From assembly GCA_037951105.1 (NCBI GenBank), contig JBAMJV010001323.1, positions 118,150-182,149 of the forward strand: a stretch of 64,000 bases of DNA, given 5' to 3'. This stretch comes from Echinarachnius parma (lineage: Eukaryota > Echinodermata > Echinoidea > Clypeasteroida > Echinarachniidae). This document shows, piece after piece, positions 21,601 to 36,600 of this stretch. A program made the position numbers and the translations under genes. Below the pieces are notes generated by a model, which saw only the letters and a program-made list of their open reading frames with translations, made no database searches and was not told the DNA's origin. The number at the start of each line of letters is the position of its first letter. Position 1 is the stretch's first letter.

Positions 21601-24600
21601 TTACGATAAAATATATGTTATTGTATATCAAATTAAAGATAAAATGACCATCTTCAATATTGGAATAAAATCCAGATGAAATCATTCTTGCATGACTTGT
21701 CACGGTCAATTAACCGCAGCAAGGTCTGTTTTCAAAAATAGCAAAAATGGAACATCCATTCAACCATATAAATGTCGATAAGCACAATCTAAAACGCTAT
21801 ATTTATGACATGGCATAATCTTTTATTACAAATGTGGTATTTATTATTTTCATCTCAATAAAAAAAGTATATATGAAGACAAACTGTGAACGTTAATGGT
21901 TTTTATTTTTATCTAAATGTAACAAAATGGGGAATTCCATGGCAAAGGTTTAATCGTCGAAAGCACAGTTTGTGACCTTAATTATTTCAGCATGAAACTT
22001 GGTATAAAGTCTTCTAAAGAATTCTACCGTTACGTAGTCCAAAGATCTTCAAAACCTGATGTCACCCTTGGCCAACCATTTCGGCAGTCTCATACATGTC
22101 ATTTCTCTAGGTAACTATGGTTACAATTGCAGGGGACACATGAAACAGACAAGCCTAATGCCTCAAGACAGACCAGTATGTTGATGTTCTCATAACCTGG
22201 CCCTGTTTTATTGACAAATTTGTATTTTCGGAGTTTGTTAATGACAATAAGGTTTAATAATGTCATAGTTTACTTGTCCCGCACATCTTGTTTTAAGCAA
22301 ACACCTATTATCATATCAGTTGAATGGTGCGGTCCTCCATTGTTTGTGATATATGATAATGTACAATTTATTGTACATAAATATGAAATATTTCAACTTA
22401 AACAAGTTTCCTGTTTCTTTTTTTGCGGAGTATATACATAATCAATTATCTTCATTTGTGTTACCTCGGACAAGTCGAATCTCAGCGCTTCTTTGAGAAA
22501 GATGGGCAAGTTTGTTTGGATAACGTAAAAGATCCAATTAATAGCAAAGTCTGCTAATGCCACGGCATACAAAGGTACCGATGTCACGATATGATTCCAC
22601 GGGTAAGTCTCGCGTTTCTAAAAAGCAAATGAAATGATTGAACACAGATTTTGATGATTTACTTGATCCAGTTCTTTAGACAAGTTGTATTTAAGAATAG
22701 CTTATCACTATTGTTTGCAAACTCACGGGGTATACTTGATATGATAATCAATATAATAGAGAGACTTTCGCATTGTTGGAAATAAAATATAATATTTCAC
22801 AATGATTATGTGAAGGTTGCACAAAAGGGCGATAGGTTTCATCATTAAATTATGTAACATACCTAAAAGGTCCCTTTACACGTGGTTTTGTATATGCTGG
22901 TATTGGAATGATTTAGAAGATATATGTTTGCAATTCAACATGAGTAATCGTTAAAGGGTACCACTACCCAAAAATAATATTCTTATAAATGAAAGGTTAC
23001 ATCTTTAGTAGTTCGTTCCACCAACATGTTCAGAAAAATATGTTTCCCGAAACAAATTATATAGTTGGGAAACACATCACCATACTAAAATATGCGTTCA
23101 TGGTCTACATACGAAGACTACCTTTTGTATAGGGCTAACGCATCGTCTGGGATTCTATTGTCTACAAACGTACGCGTGAATAGAATTGGCGCACTCTTAT
23201 ATACGCTTGGCGCATACGGAACCATGAGGTATTGTTTGTTCCGTAAGTGGTGGTAATTATATGCATTGTTTATGAATTACACAACCCTTTGTAAAGTGTT
23301 AAACATCTATTTAATATCACACATCGGTACCAAAACATGTATATATGTGCTGTTCTTTGCCCGCTGATCCCCTTTACGCTTTAAGAGGGATCTATCTTTG
23401 AATAAACATTTTCTTAATGGATAAACATAAGTATAAGCATCATTAAAATGCTATCAATATTGCTTTTTGATCGACCATTAGACAATAATGCTTGCATGCC
23501 TTATGTTCATATTGTTTATTATCAAATGATATACTTTCTAAAAAATTGCCATAAAACTGAAATATATGTATCAATTATAACAATCTATACAAATAATAGC
23601 TTACCATCGCTTAAAAAGTATTACAAACTATCATTACTAATACTGCTTCTTCTTCAGCCTACTTCACTCCACTGCAGGAGGAAGGCCTCTTCACCAATTT
23701 TCCATTTTGTTCTATCTTGAGCTATTCTCTGCCAAACAATGCCATTTTGTGCTGTTAAATCATCCCTCCGTCTTCTGCTTTGTCTCCCTCGTTTTCTGGT
23801 TAGGTGTCTAGGAGTCCAAACTGTAGTTTTGTGTGTCCATCTGTTGTCATACCTCCTGGGTAGGTGTCCTGCCCATCTCCTTTTCTTTGATTTGATGGTC
23901 AATAGTATATCCTGCACTCCTGATTTCTGTCTTAGGTCTATATTTGTCATCCTGTCCTTCTTTGTTACACCTATCATTATTCTTTCCATAGCCCGTTCTG
24001 TCACTCCAAGGCCCCGTTGTAGAAAGAGATACAATCGATTGTAAGTTGCAATTAATCGTAAGTCACATCACGTGTTCTAGATGCGCAAATCTGATTGGTT
24101 GAAACGCGTACATTTTCTGACTTACGATTAATCGTAACTTACAATCGATTGTATCTATTTCTGCAACGGGGCCCAGGTCTTTTCTCCAAACGTTTGGTGG
24201 TTGTCCAGGTTTCAGCTCCATATGAGAGAGCAGGTATGATACACTGGTCAAATACCTGCCTCTTCATGGAGATGGGAAGAGTGGAGTCTCGAAAGATGTA
24301 GCTGAGTGAATCAAACTTTGCCCAACCCATCTGGATTCTTCTCTTTATTTCCTCGCCAGTGTCATTGTTGAAGGTAATTTTCTTTCCTAAATATATATAG
24401 TGTTCTACTGTTTCTAAATCTTTTCCCAGCACAGTTACTTTGGAGTTTTTGTTGTTGTTGCTCATCATGACTTTTGTTTTCTTTATGTTCATGTTGAGGC
24501 CTGCTTTGCTACTTTCCTCGGCAAGATCATGGATCATTTCCTGTAGCTCCTCAGGGGTGTGGCTTAGGATGAGGATATCGTCGGCGAATCTGAGATGGGT

Positions 24601-27600
24601 GAGATATTCCACGTCTACTAGGAATACTGCTATACGTAGTGTAAAATCAAATAAAATTCATTGGAACACAAAAACAAAAATCCACATGGATTGTAAACAA
24701 TAACATGAAGAATGCCCGGTAAAAAATGACTCAAAACACACATTGTTATTAACAGTCACAAGATGTCATGTCAATATACAATATCAGGTTATATTTGGGT
24801 ACGTTTTTTTATAGCATTAAACTATCTTCATACACTTATGAAATCCAAATACTATACGTGCCTTTTTCCTGAGATTGAGTTCTGTGGAAATGTACTCCCT
24901 TTCTCTCTCTGATATAGAGGGATGTGAGAGGGGAGACGCGTAGACTAGCAGAGTCCAGAAAATGAACCACACCAGGCCCAAAGTACCTTGTATTTGAACA
25001 GAAATATATTTATTGTCCACATTAAACAAACAAAAATAGCCAGTAATGCACCAAAAGCGAACGCTACAACGAAATGTGAACTTTTCTGAATCTGTATCTC
25101 TCTACACTATATATATATATATAGGTTAAAACTCCTATGGAGTATTCAGGAGGATTAAACTACCAAGTACCAGGTATATCTGTAATTGTTCTTTGTCTGT
25201 GACACGGCTATTTATCATAGTATAGCACGCAAACCAAAATTTAAACACATGATCAACAACATACAGCATCAACGCCAGAGGGTAGTCTGCGCTGCGTTTA
25301 TATCGAGTCTATAGAGTACCGAAGCTGTGACATCATACACATCGATTTTTAGAATTTCTCAATTTGAACTTCATTTTCAGAAAAAAGCATACAAAATAAC
25401 GTCTCAATGTTGAAACTCAATCGAATATGCTAAGTATTGGTCCAGATAAGACCATCCGAATAAATAGATTTCAATATGAACAGTGTTATTCTGCTCTGGT
25501 TCATAACGTTATGAACCAGAGCAAAATAACATTGATTTCCTATTGAAATAAATTCGGATGGGCATATCTTAGCCAATATTTATCATATTCGATTGATTTT
25601 CAACATGTGGACATTATTTTGATGCTCTTTCGGAAAATGAAGTTCAAATTTGGAAATTCTAAAAATAGGCTTTTGATGACGTCACACTTCTCCACTCTAT
25701 AAATTATGATATCGACGCATTACCGCGATGACGCACGTGTTTTCTTTTATCTAATAAACATATCTAATAATTTACCAAAGAGATAAAATGTCGAGGGCCA
25801 TCCGCCGAGGAAATTTGATTCTGAGAGCAGTCCAGAGATAGGTGGAGCAATCACCTGACCCATCGAAGGTCCTAAAAGGGGGGAAAAAACACGAATACTA
25901 TAATAACATTGTCCGTTTCATTCTTGAACGATCATAATTTCACAACATAATATATATCAAAATGCACGATTATTGGTTCAAATAACATTTCATTTTTATT
26001 AATATATACATGTGTATTATGTAGAAACAAACTCTTGGCCTGATATATTGTAGTTGAACGTAATATTTACGTTGTATAATTATGTAAGAAACGATGCAAG
26101 CGGCGTAAGAAAATTGGGGGGGGGGGGGGGGCAGTGTGCATTATACACGGGTCCGAACCACCTTTGAAGCAGAACATAATTGATGACCAATACTTACCAG
26201 TGTATACTATAGCAAGAAGTGTGCTTCGGTCAGCGGGAGGAGCCCACCTCGACATCAGAGAGTAAATAGCGGGATACGAACCACTCTAAAAACATAATAT
26301 ATTTAAGAAAACGTTACGAACGTTTTTGTTTTGATCTTGATGGTCAGTTGGTTTATCAAAATTCATTACAGTTAAAGAATGTAGGAATACCATGTCATAC
26401 ACTGTTAACATGGTTAGTCACTTTCTTTGTTTCTGATTGTGACTCCTAAACATTATATTTAAATGGACATTCCCTCTTTTGCAAGTCAAAATTTAAAAGT
26501 TGCGAGGTTATTGTCTTATATGAAAGAAAATGTATTTAACAGCATGCCTGAACAAAATAGGGCTTGAAATCTCTCTTTCGTGGAGTTATAGACCTAAAAC
26601 TAATAAAACGACAACCAATGGTTACTTGTGCATTTACGTGTATTCACCCAGTGAGGAAGTTCGTACACAGATTCCACGAAGTACCACAACGCTATGCGTG
26701 ACCCCTACGTGACCCGCGCTATATAGCTACGTGACCCGCACACAAATAACAATAGGATGACCGAATTCTAAACAAAATAACCAAACCACGCATATTCTTC
26801 ATTTTTGAGATTTTTTCCGTGACATACCTTTACAAATGTCGGCTTCACAATACCTTTACAAGAATAAATACAATATTGTTGTAATATTATGCTAAATCAT
26901 TTAAACTCTTTTATTGACCGATATATAGTTTGATGGAGGGACATATTCGTTTTGTATTCGTAGAATCCAAATTACAGGGCTGTTCGATCTGATTTTGTTT
27001 GTGTGTGTTACATTCATCCCCATCCATCAACTGGAAACTGTTCAGACGTTTTGTAAAAGAGGGACTGTCCCTTTAATACCCTAGTCACACCCCAAGACCG
27101 AACCCAGACCGACACCAAACCGAACTAAATTACAAATTTCCGCTTTATCGGGCTCCGACAACAGACCGAACTGGGGCTAGCAGTCACACCAAAATCATTC
27201 GGTCTTCTATTCATCGCATGAATTCGGTTTGCATTCGGCCGAATCAAGGCCGATACAACCCCGATAATATTTGAATGGACCCCGACATGAAACCGACAAT
27301 TCCGAACTCACATGGAACGCAGCCCGAATTCATCCCACTATAACGACACTTTGGTTTACGCTATCTGAACGATAATAATGTCTGATATCAGTTTCATGTT
27401 CTATTTCCCAACTTTTTGCGAATTTTTGTCTGTCATTATAATCCTATTCTTTGTCAAAGTACAGGATGAAGTAATCCTGAACTTAAACATGTTAAATGAA
27501 ACAACATACCGTATGACTTTTATTTGGAGGAAGCTGGCTATATTATGTGTGTTGCTTCTTTTGAAAGTGAAATTATGGAATATTTCACTAAATATTATAA

Positions 27601-30600
27601 TCCCATTATAATCACATTATATATTTCTGGTCAGTCTTGTATGTGTTTGAATCAATTATTTTAAAAAGCTGCATCACTTCGGTGATCCCTCACATATTAT
27701 ATCACCAAGTTGATTTCTATCCTTCGTGTTTATGTCATGTTTGTAATAGCTTCTGACCACTCGAGCAATGAAAATTAAGAGGTTTTAGGGACGAGCGCCG
27801 TACTAGGGTTTGCTATAGCTCAGTTGATAAGAGCACCGGAGTAGCAATTCAGAGGTCTCGGGTTCGAATCCCGTTGAAATCCCATTTTCTTTGCTCCTTT
27901 TCAATCACATGATTTATTTCTGGTTAGTTTCTTTATACGTTTTAATTTAATGTTATAAATGATAGAAATAAACAAGACTGGTCATTAAACAACAGTAATT
28001 TTGTATCTGAATAATGATTGTATATGTTTGTACGTATGTCTACTTAACTTAATTACTTAAAAAGGATCTATTAGCAGTGTCCACAAACTTCCGAGCGTTT
28101 TTTTTTCTACATACCTCGTTGTATCTATATCACCAATTTAAGAACAGGTTTGGTTTTCAAAACGCCTCAGTTGTTATGATGTATGCTTAAAGTATTTAAA
28201 TTTCGAAAATCTCTATTGGAGAATTCCAACTGTGAATGACGTTGGTGTAATGAGTAGGGGAGTTGCAATTCGCACATTACTCGGTCACATGACATGTCAT
28301 TACCTCGGAATGATCAGTGGACGTTCATTCTTCAAAGTAATCGTAAACATAAACGTAATAATTGTATACGAGGTCCCCTCATAAAATAATAAATGGTATA
28401 TATGTCATGGAAATTAATTCTAAATATCTTTCAAGTATGATGAAGGAGACCCCAATCAAACTATTAGTTCAGCTTAAGTACTTTCTTGACTATAATTATA
28501 TATTCATAGCACGGCTCAAAGCAATATATGATATATTTTCCCAGTAAAAATTAAATGTAAATATGCCCAAGATATCGACCCTCTTCCAAATACTGGATGT
28601 GCTCAAGTGGGTAAATATCGCATCGCTCGAGGGCTATTCGGTCTTGATTCGGTTTGGTATCGGTGTAGTTGCGGGCATCATTTGAGTACAACATTTCCAT
28701 TCTTTTTTCTTGCGGTTTCAGTTTGGCCGAATCCAAATGGCATCTGAACCGAACCCAGCCCGAATTTTCACCCCGACACCAGATGGAATCCACTCCGAAT
28801 CCTCCCCGCATTCCCCGAACCGTCCCCGACACGACTCCGACACGTCCCCGCAAGCACCCCGATAATTTGTCAGAGTGGGTTCTTTCAAGCACGCTCGAAA
28901 GAACCCACTCCGACAAATTCGGAGTCCGAACTGGACCTCGACAAGAGACCGACAATTCCGATACCACTTCGACACCAAACCGCTAGCACCCCGAACGTCC
29001 CCGCAACGTCCCCGAATTATTCGGTCTCGTGTCGGTGTGGATTCGGTTTGCTGTGTGACTGGGGTATAAAGGCGGGAATGGTGAAGATATCCAGGTGTTG
29101 TTGAACGATCAAAACAAACACGAACATCACAGTTCACTGAATTCATCTGATTATCACCCTGGCATACATAAACATATTCATCATCGTAATCAATTTCAAA
29201 TTCAAGTGTTTTAATAGTCGGAATCAAAATATCTGTGTCAAAATGTACGCTCTTGCCCGCTAGATGGCGGGCGAACCCCACATTCACTACAGTATTTAAA
29301 CAGACTATACATGCTATTATCGACCTCTAACATTATTGTATGTTTCGTCCGAAGCGTTATATAATTGAATAATATGTTTTGCATGCATTTCTTGCTTTTA
29401 TTTTTTGTTCAATTATGTCGTGTTATAAAGTGTCAAACAACATGAATAAACTAAACGTGAACTTGGATTAGCAGCAGCAGCGACATCATCATCACCAATA
29501 TCCCCGTCATCATCGACATCATCACCAATTTACCGTCAACATCATCTGTATCATCCTCACGAAAAGCACAACGACCACCACAACAATAACTGCCTCCGCC
29601 ACCACCACCACAGTTCATAATTATCATCATCATCAGCAGCAGCAGCAGCAGCATCATCATGTTCATCATTGAAACCATCTTAAGCCTCCACCTACATGAA
29701 TATTGTATACCATGTTTAGTAACTGTATGAAAGTTTCAATATATAGTTGCATTTAACATGTTTAAGATGAAGGGGTTAATACGTTCACCTCTGCGAAGCC
29801 TGCAATGATTCGCACCGCCAGCAGGGCCGCGACCGAGCCCGATCGGGCCGCCACAGGAACCAGTAGCGTGCACACAGAGGACAGACCATAGCCGACGCCG
29901 ATCACCCACGGGCAAGCTCTGGGCACTGCGTCCACGAGGATCCCGATGGGGATTTGCAGAGCGCAGAAACTGTAGAAGAAGGCTGCCAGGATGACCTCCT
30001 GGGTGTGCGTGTCCCACGGAAACTCGCCTTCCTTATTGACAGATAAAACGGCAAGAAAAATCTTGAAGTGAATGGAGGTGAGAAGGTGTATAAACAGTTG
30101 TCATGTTTTCATTTACGACGTAGGGATCTACCATCCCCATCCACACAAATTACCGTATAACTCTAGGACTAATGGTTCATTCATACCTTGCTGTATTTGT
30201 ATTGCCAACAGAAGAATGAAACGGTTTTTCGATTTTCCCTTTCTTTATGAAGATTATTGAAGACCATATTTAATTGATTTTCTTTTTTGTTATCATCCAC
30301 CGGAAATGTACAACTTTGTACAGAGTCAAGGCAGTGAGTTCTAGCGAAAATGTGACCTACCGTTACGAAGTCACGTGACCCTTTGTCTTTGCATGACAGC
30401 CCGAAAATTGGTAATTTTTGTGACTTGCTGACAAAATATACTCCGCAAAAAAAGAAACTGGGACACTTGTATAAGCCAAATATTTCATATTCATTTACGA
30501 TAAAATATATGATATTGTATATCAAATTAAAGATAAAACGACCCTCTTCAATATTGGCATAAAATCTAAATGTAATCATTCATGCATGACTTGTCACGGT

Positions 30601-33600
30601 CAGTTAACCACAGCAAGGTCTGTTTTCAAAAATAGCAAAAATTGAACATCCACTCAACCATATAAATGTTGATAAGCATAATCAAAACGCTATATTCATG
30701 ACATGGCATAAATTTTCAACACAAATGTGACCTTTTCTATCTTCATCTCAATAAAAAGTATAAATGAAGACAAATTGTGAACGTTATAGGTTTGATTTTC
30801 ATCCAAAAGTAACAAAATAGGGAATTCCATGGTAAAGGTTTATTAGTCGAAACCACAGTTTGTGCCCTTATTTCAGCATGAAAAATGGTATAAATTATTC
30901 TCAAGAATTCTACCGTACTCCACAGATCTTCGAAACCTGATGTCACCCTTGGTCAAACAGTTGGACAGTCTTTAACATGACATTTCTCTAGGTAACTAGG
31001 TAACTAATTGCAGGGGACACACTTAAACAGACAAGTTTCATGCCTCTAATACAGACCAGTATGATGATGCCTCATAACCTGGCCCTGTTTTATTGACGAA
31101 TTTGTATTTTCAGAGATTGTTCATAACAATAAAGTTAAATAATGTCATAATTTACTTGCCCCGCACATCTTGTTTTAAGTGAAACGCTTACTATCATCCT
31201 GATCATTTCAGTCGAATGGTGTGTTTTTGCTATTTTTGAAAACAGACATTGTTAATTGACCATGGCATTTCATGCATGAACGATTACACCTTCAATTTAT
31301 ACCCTGCATGCATATGACTAAATTCCCTTTAATTTGATATATGATAATCTACACTTTATCGTACATTAACCCGTTGAGGACTGGTCCCGAAAATATTCGT
31401 GCTTGAGTCTATGGAGAATGCGTGTTATACCAAAATCAATTCGTCCTCAACGGGTTAATATGAAATATTTCAACTTTTACAAGTGTCCAGTTTCTTTTTT
31501 TGCGGAGTATATATGGAAATACCATATTTCCTAAAATGAGATAAAACATTGGTTACCGTATAGTTGGTCTTGTTTAAATTTTAGGTGTTTTTCATATAGG
31601 GGTCAAATTGGTTGAATTATAGTTAGAAATAAACTTAAACAACAACAACAATACAATACATAAGTTAAAAAGTAAATAACTCCACCTTACTTACTTTCAC
31701 TCCCGATGCCGTGCCGTTCTCGTCTCCCCTAGCAGGACATATCTCCGCCGACGACATGTTGTCTGTGACGTCATGGTTGGTGCTATAGCTGCTGTTTGTC
31801 ATCGCTGTCATGGCAACGCTCATGTTTACCCGACTGGCCATCGCGCAGGCCATACCGAGGCACGTCATAAGACTGGTTGTGAGACGTGCTGACCGCCAGA
31901 TGCCCGGTGGACCAACTGGAATATATTATGTTATGATTTGATTTGACTTCATCGATGCTGTCATGGCTGTAGCTGATATTTACCACTGGATAAAGGGGAC
32001 CACCACGAAAAGAGTAACACAGGCTAACATGTTTGGGTACCGTTGTTTTATATTAAATCGATGCATAACACCTTGTAAGGGGTTATGTAATTTATACACA
32101 GTACAATAATTAATCATCACCACTTACGGAGCCATTAGGGCCTCATGGTTCTGTATGCGCCAACGGACAGCGAGTGCGCAAATTCTATACACGTGTACGT
32201 TTGGAGACATTATAAAGAACCACGGAAGACGTGTGAGACCTTAGTCATGTTCTGCAGACCCATGAACACATACGTTCGTATGGTTATGGGTCCATTAGGG
32301 CCAAATGGTTTCGTATGCGCCAACAGACATCGAGTGCGCCACTTATATACACGCGTACGTTTGGAGGCAATATATAACTACGGAAGACGTGTGCGAACTA
32401 CACAATAGGTAGTTATCTTCTGCAGACCCATGAACACATACTTTCCCATGGTGATGAGTTTCCAATTATTTAATTGGTCCGGAAACCTATTTTTCTGAAT
32501 ATGTTGGTGGAAATGACTACTAAAACTATAACCTTTCATTTATACGAATATTATTTTTTGGTGTGGGTTCCCTTTAATAATGTTCACGTTGATTATAAAG
32601 AAGCAATCACAGACGACTAGCTGAGGCAAACCATGCGACAAAGATGATGATGACGATGATGAAGATGATGTCAATTGAAGCTGATGATGATCGTGAAGAA
32701 GACGACGACGGTAATGATGATGATGCTGATAATGTTGATGATGTTGATGTTGATGAATGCAAGATGCTCCAAGAACCAACTATATTTTAATTAATGTTCA
32801 TATAATGGTTACATGTGTAGCTATTGTCCATGATGTATTGTTGCCAAGGCAACACTCGATATTAAAGTGGTCTTCAAAACAAAGTACCTTTATTATCATT
32901 ACATTAAAGATCCTTTTTGGTTCAAATTCCAGCCAGATTTGAATCATTACAAATAACTACATTGTACAATAACATACCAATAAAGGACATAACTTATTAA
33001 CAAATTAAATGCCTTCCATGAGTTCCATGACTATGCAACCATGCCCCTTTCAATTCGCGATTGCAGGGGCGTGACCAAATGACGCCATTGCAGGCGGAAG
33101 TTGCATCTATCCGTACAAATTAATGCAGTTTTTTAGTGTTATAATTTGTTTTTTTCTTCGAAAAATGGTAGAATTTGAAAACCAATCACGATGCAATAAT
33201 GATTTTCTATGGGTCTACAGACGAAAACTAGTCCATTCCCAAGGACGTACGAGTCTACCGTGCTTCTTTTGTCTCAAAACGCACGGGGGTATAGAATTGG
33301 CAGACTCGCAATCGCAAACGTTTAGCGCTTATGGAACCATGAGGCCCTGATGGTTCAATGAGTTTTGGTGATTAATAATTGCATTGTTTATGAATAACAC
33401 AAACAAGACAAGCCTTTGCAAATTGTTGGGCATCTATTTTATATCAAACAACGGTCCCGAAACATATAACCCTGTGTTATTATTTGCGCAATATATAACG
33501 ATATATCAGTACATTAATAATCTAGGTAGCTATCTAGAAATACATTTTCTAGGACAAATTACGCAATCAAATTCAAAATATGGAACGTTAAATTGTCATA

Positions 33601-36600
33601 TTCCCGTATCATGCATGTGTAAACAAAAAAAGGAACAACGAAATTTGCTTTTCTATAAAGTTAATTAAGCACCTTTTTGGAATTTAGCCTCCATTTAAAT
33701 GGTTACCCTCTGTGCTTTGAGTGTCAATTTTGTTTTCAAAACAAAGTATACACATGCACAAATCTCGTGATTTTGAAAATTAGGTCATTTCGTCTTTACT
33801 CTGTGCTCAGTCATCCATGAAGTGATGTTTATTTCTAAGTTTAAAGATCTTTAAAAGGTAAATAATAATTGCCAAAATGTTTCTGTCAATGCACATCTTT
33901 TTGATATTCTTGTTAGGGAAAATATCATAATACAGTGTTTACAGGCGACCTACTTGTTGTTTTGTGTTTTTTTTAAACTTCCAGATTAATAAGAAATGTA
34001 ATATAATATAAACTATTCACTGATTGTTATAGTGAACAATAGACATAATCATGTTAAACATTGCACGATATGTTTGTCCAATAACCACAACATTACTGTT
34101 GGTATACATGTTATATCTAACATTGTCTAGATCCATAAAACTTACTTAGAAGTACTAACAGTTGTTTGTTTGTTTCGTATGACATAATGCACATTTTATA
34201 AATTCAAGTCTAGGTTTCTCAGCCAGTTCAGAGCAGCATCTTTTGTCTGATGAATCCCCTCAAAACTATCAGGAAACGTCGGAGAGGGCAGTCATTTACC
34301 ACATGCTGTACTGTCTGGTCTGGATTCCCGCAGTCACATGCAGGGCTGTCTTTCATTTTCCATCGATGGAGATGATGGGCTGACCTTGCATGGAGTGTTC
34401 TTATCCTGTTCAGAGTCACCCATTTCTTTCTGGGGAGGTTGAAGCCTGCTGGCTCTGACGTAGGGTCCTGTACAAGGTCTTGGTTAGGGAAGGCGGACTC
34501 CGCCCAGGTTTTGCGCCATTCTCCTTTTAGGTCAAACTCTTCTAGAGGCTTTGCAGAAGTCCAAAAGGATGTCCGTGATTTAAGGCGCATTTTGGGTAGG
34601 TTCCCTAGGTCCTCGTGGATAGGTAGGTCTGGGTTGGTGGAGGTGCGGTGTAGTTCCTTGCGCATTATCTCCTGTCTGCGTACTCCAGGGGGAGCGATGT
34701 GGGAGAGAGCAGGTAGCCATCGAAGAGGTGTTGACTTAAGGGTGCCAGTAATTATTCTCATAGCTGAGTTCAAAATTACATATACCTTCTTGGTATGGCA
34801 GCTCTCTGTTCACACTGGTGAGCAGTACTCTGCAATAGAGTAGACTAGTGCTATGCAGGCTGTTCGAAGGGTTTGTGTGCCTGAACCCCAGCTGTTTCCT
34901 GCAAGCTTCCGGATAATGTTGACTCTGGTCTTCAGTTTTCCAGAAACCCTCTTGAGATGTTCACGAACTCCAAGGTATTTGGGGAACTCTTCATGCTTGA
35001 CTGTTTTGCCACAGAAGGTGACCTTCAGTTCTGTTTTCGCTTGTCGGTTACTGAGGTGGAAGGCAGTGGTTGTAGTCTTATTGGGATTGGGACGAAGGCG
35101 CCAGTAGGTGAAGTAGTCCTCCATCTTCTTCATGTCTTCGGTGAGGGTTGTGCTAAGTACGTTGAAATCGGTGGATTGGGTAGCTAGTGCAAGATCATCT
35201 GCATATGCAAATTTCCTGGAAGTGGTCTCCGGCATGTCACTTACATATGTTGAAAAGCCAAAAAGAAAAGGGCCAAGACAGATCGTTGAGGGAGGCCGTC
35301 GTTGAGGGTTCTAGCCGAGCTTGTTTGTCCTCCAAGTGAAACTCTGAATCTTCTGTTACTGAGTATGGAAGCAAGGATGCGCATGGTTGTCTGACACTTG
35401 AAGATGCGGGAGGCTTTGAGTAGCAGGCCATGTCTCCACACAGTGTCGTAGGCTGATGAGAGGTCAATCAGTGCCACACCCGTTTTGAGGGCGCGCTTAT
35501 ATCCTGCCTCGATGAAGGTAGTGAGGGCTAGGACTTGGTCGGAACAGCTCCTTTTTGGTCTGAAGCCTGCTTGCTCCTTTGGTAGCACAGGTTCTACCAA
35601 TGGGCTAAGCCTGACCAGAAGGAGACGCTCGAACAATTTGTAGGATGTGCACAGAAGAGAGATGGGACGGTAACTTGCAGGGTCGTTCGCAGGTTTCCCT
35701 GGTTTAATGATCGCAATCACTTTAGCCTCTCTCCAGGCCTTTGGGATAACTCCGGAAGAGTGGATGTATGTGAAGAATGAGGCCAGCCAGCCGCGGCCTT
35801 TTGGTCCAAGGTTCTTCAGGAATTCTGGGTAGATTCCATCAATTCCCGCTGCTTTCCCTGATTTTGTGGATGAGAGACCAATGTCGACATCTTCTCTCGT
35901 GTAGGGTCTTGCAAGTGGGGAAGTCTTTGCTGATGTTGAGTAGGACTTGGAAAGGTTCTTCTTGACTTCTTTACGTGATGCCTTTGTAGAAGGTACCTTG
36001 GAATTGAGGAGCAGGCGTGAAGCAACAGCATTTGCTGTTACTTTAGGAGGTTGATGTTGAACCGGGGTTGCTGCTCCAAGATGTCGAAGAAGGTTCCAAG
36101 CCTTCCGGCTCGAGTGTGTAAAGTTGAGATCTTCTACAGTCTCTTGCCAGCGCTTTTGTCTAGCTGTGTCAAGGGAATCTAAGAGTTCTGTTGCAATTTC
36201 TGGATCACCAGTGGATTCATACTGCTTGAGGAGCTCTTCTGATTCTGGCAGCCAGCAAGGTGTGTAGACTTTACGAAAGCCACGAGGGATGTGTTTCTTG
36301 GCAGTGTCCTTGAGGATATTGCAGAAGGATGTGTAGCTTTTGGGGACTGGTTCAAGATTGGTGATTTGCTCCTTCATGTCATCTGTAAAGGCTTTCCAGT
36401 CAGCTTTCCTAAAGCTCCATCGTGGTTGGGGCTTTGATTGGATAAGAGGTATCTCTACACCAATATGGATCAAAGCTGGACGATGTTGGCTATGAGGGAA
36501 GAGAGGAAGTATCTTGCGAGATGCATGTAGTGGGCGGCCATTGTTGGTTTTGGACAAAAAGCAGAGACCCGGATTGTAATCCCTTCTCCATCTGCTTGAG

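Noticed and set aside
28551..29287. Overlapping open frames of 100-190 codons
   Set aside because: They lie in the CCGAA/CCGAC repeat zone of a TIR element; no splice sites or family resemblance.
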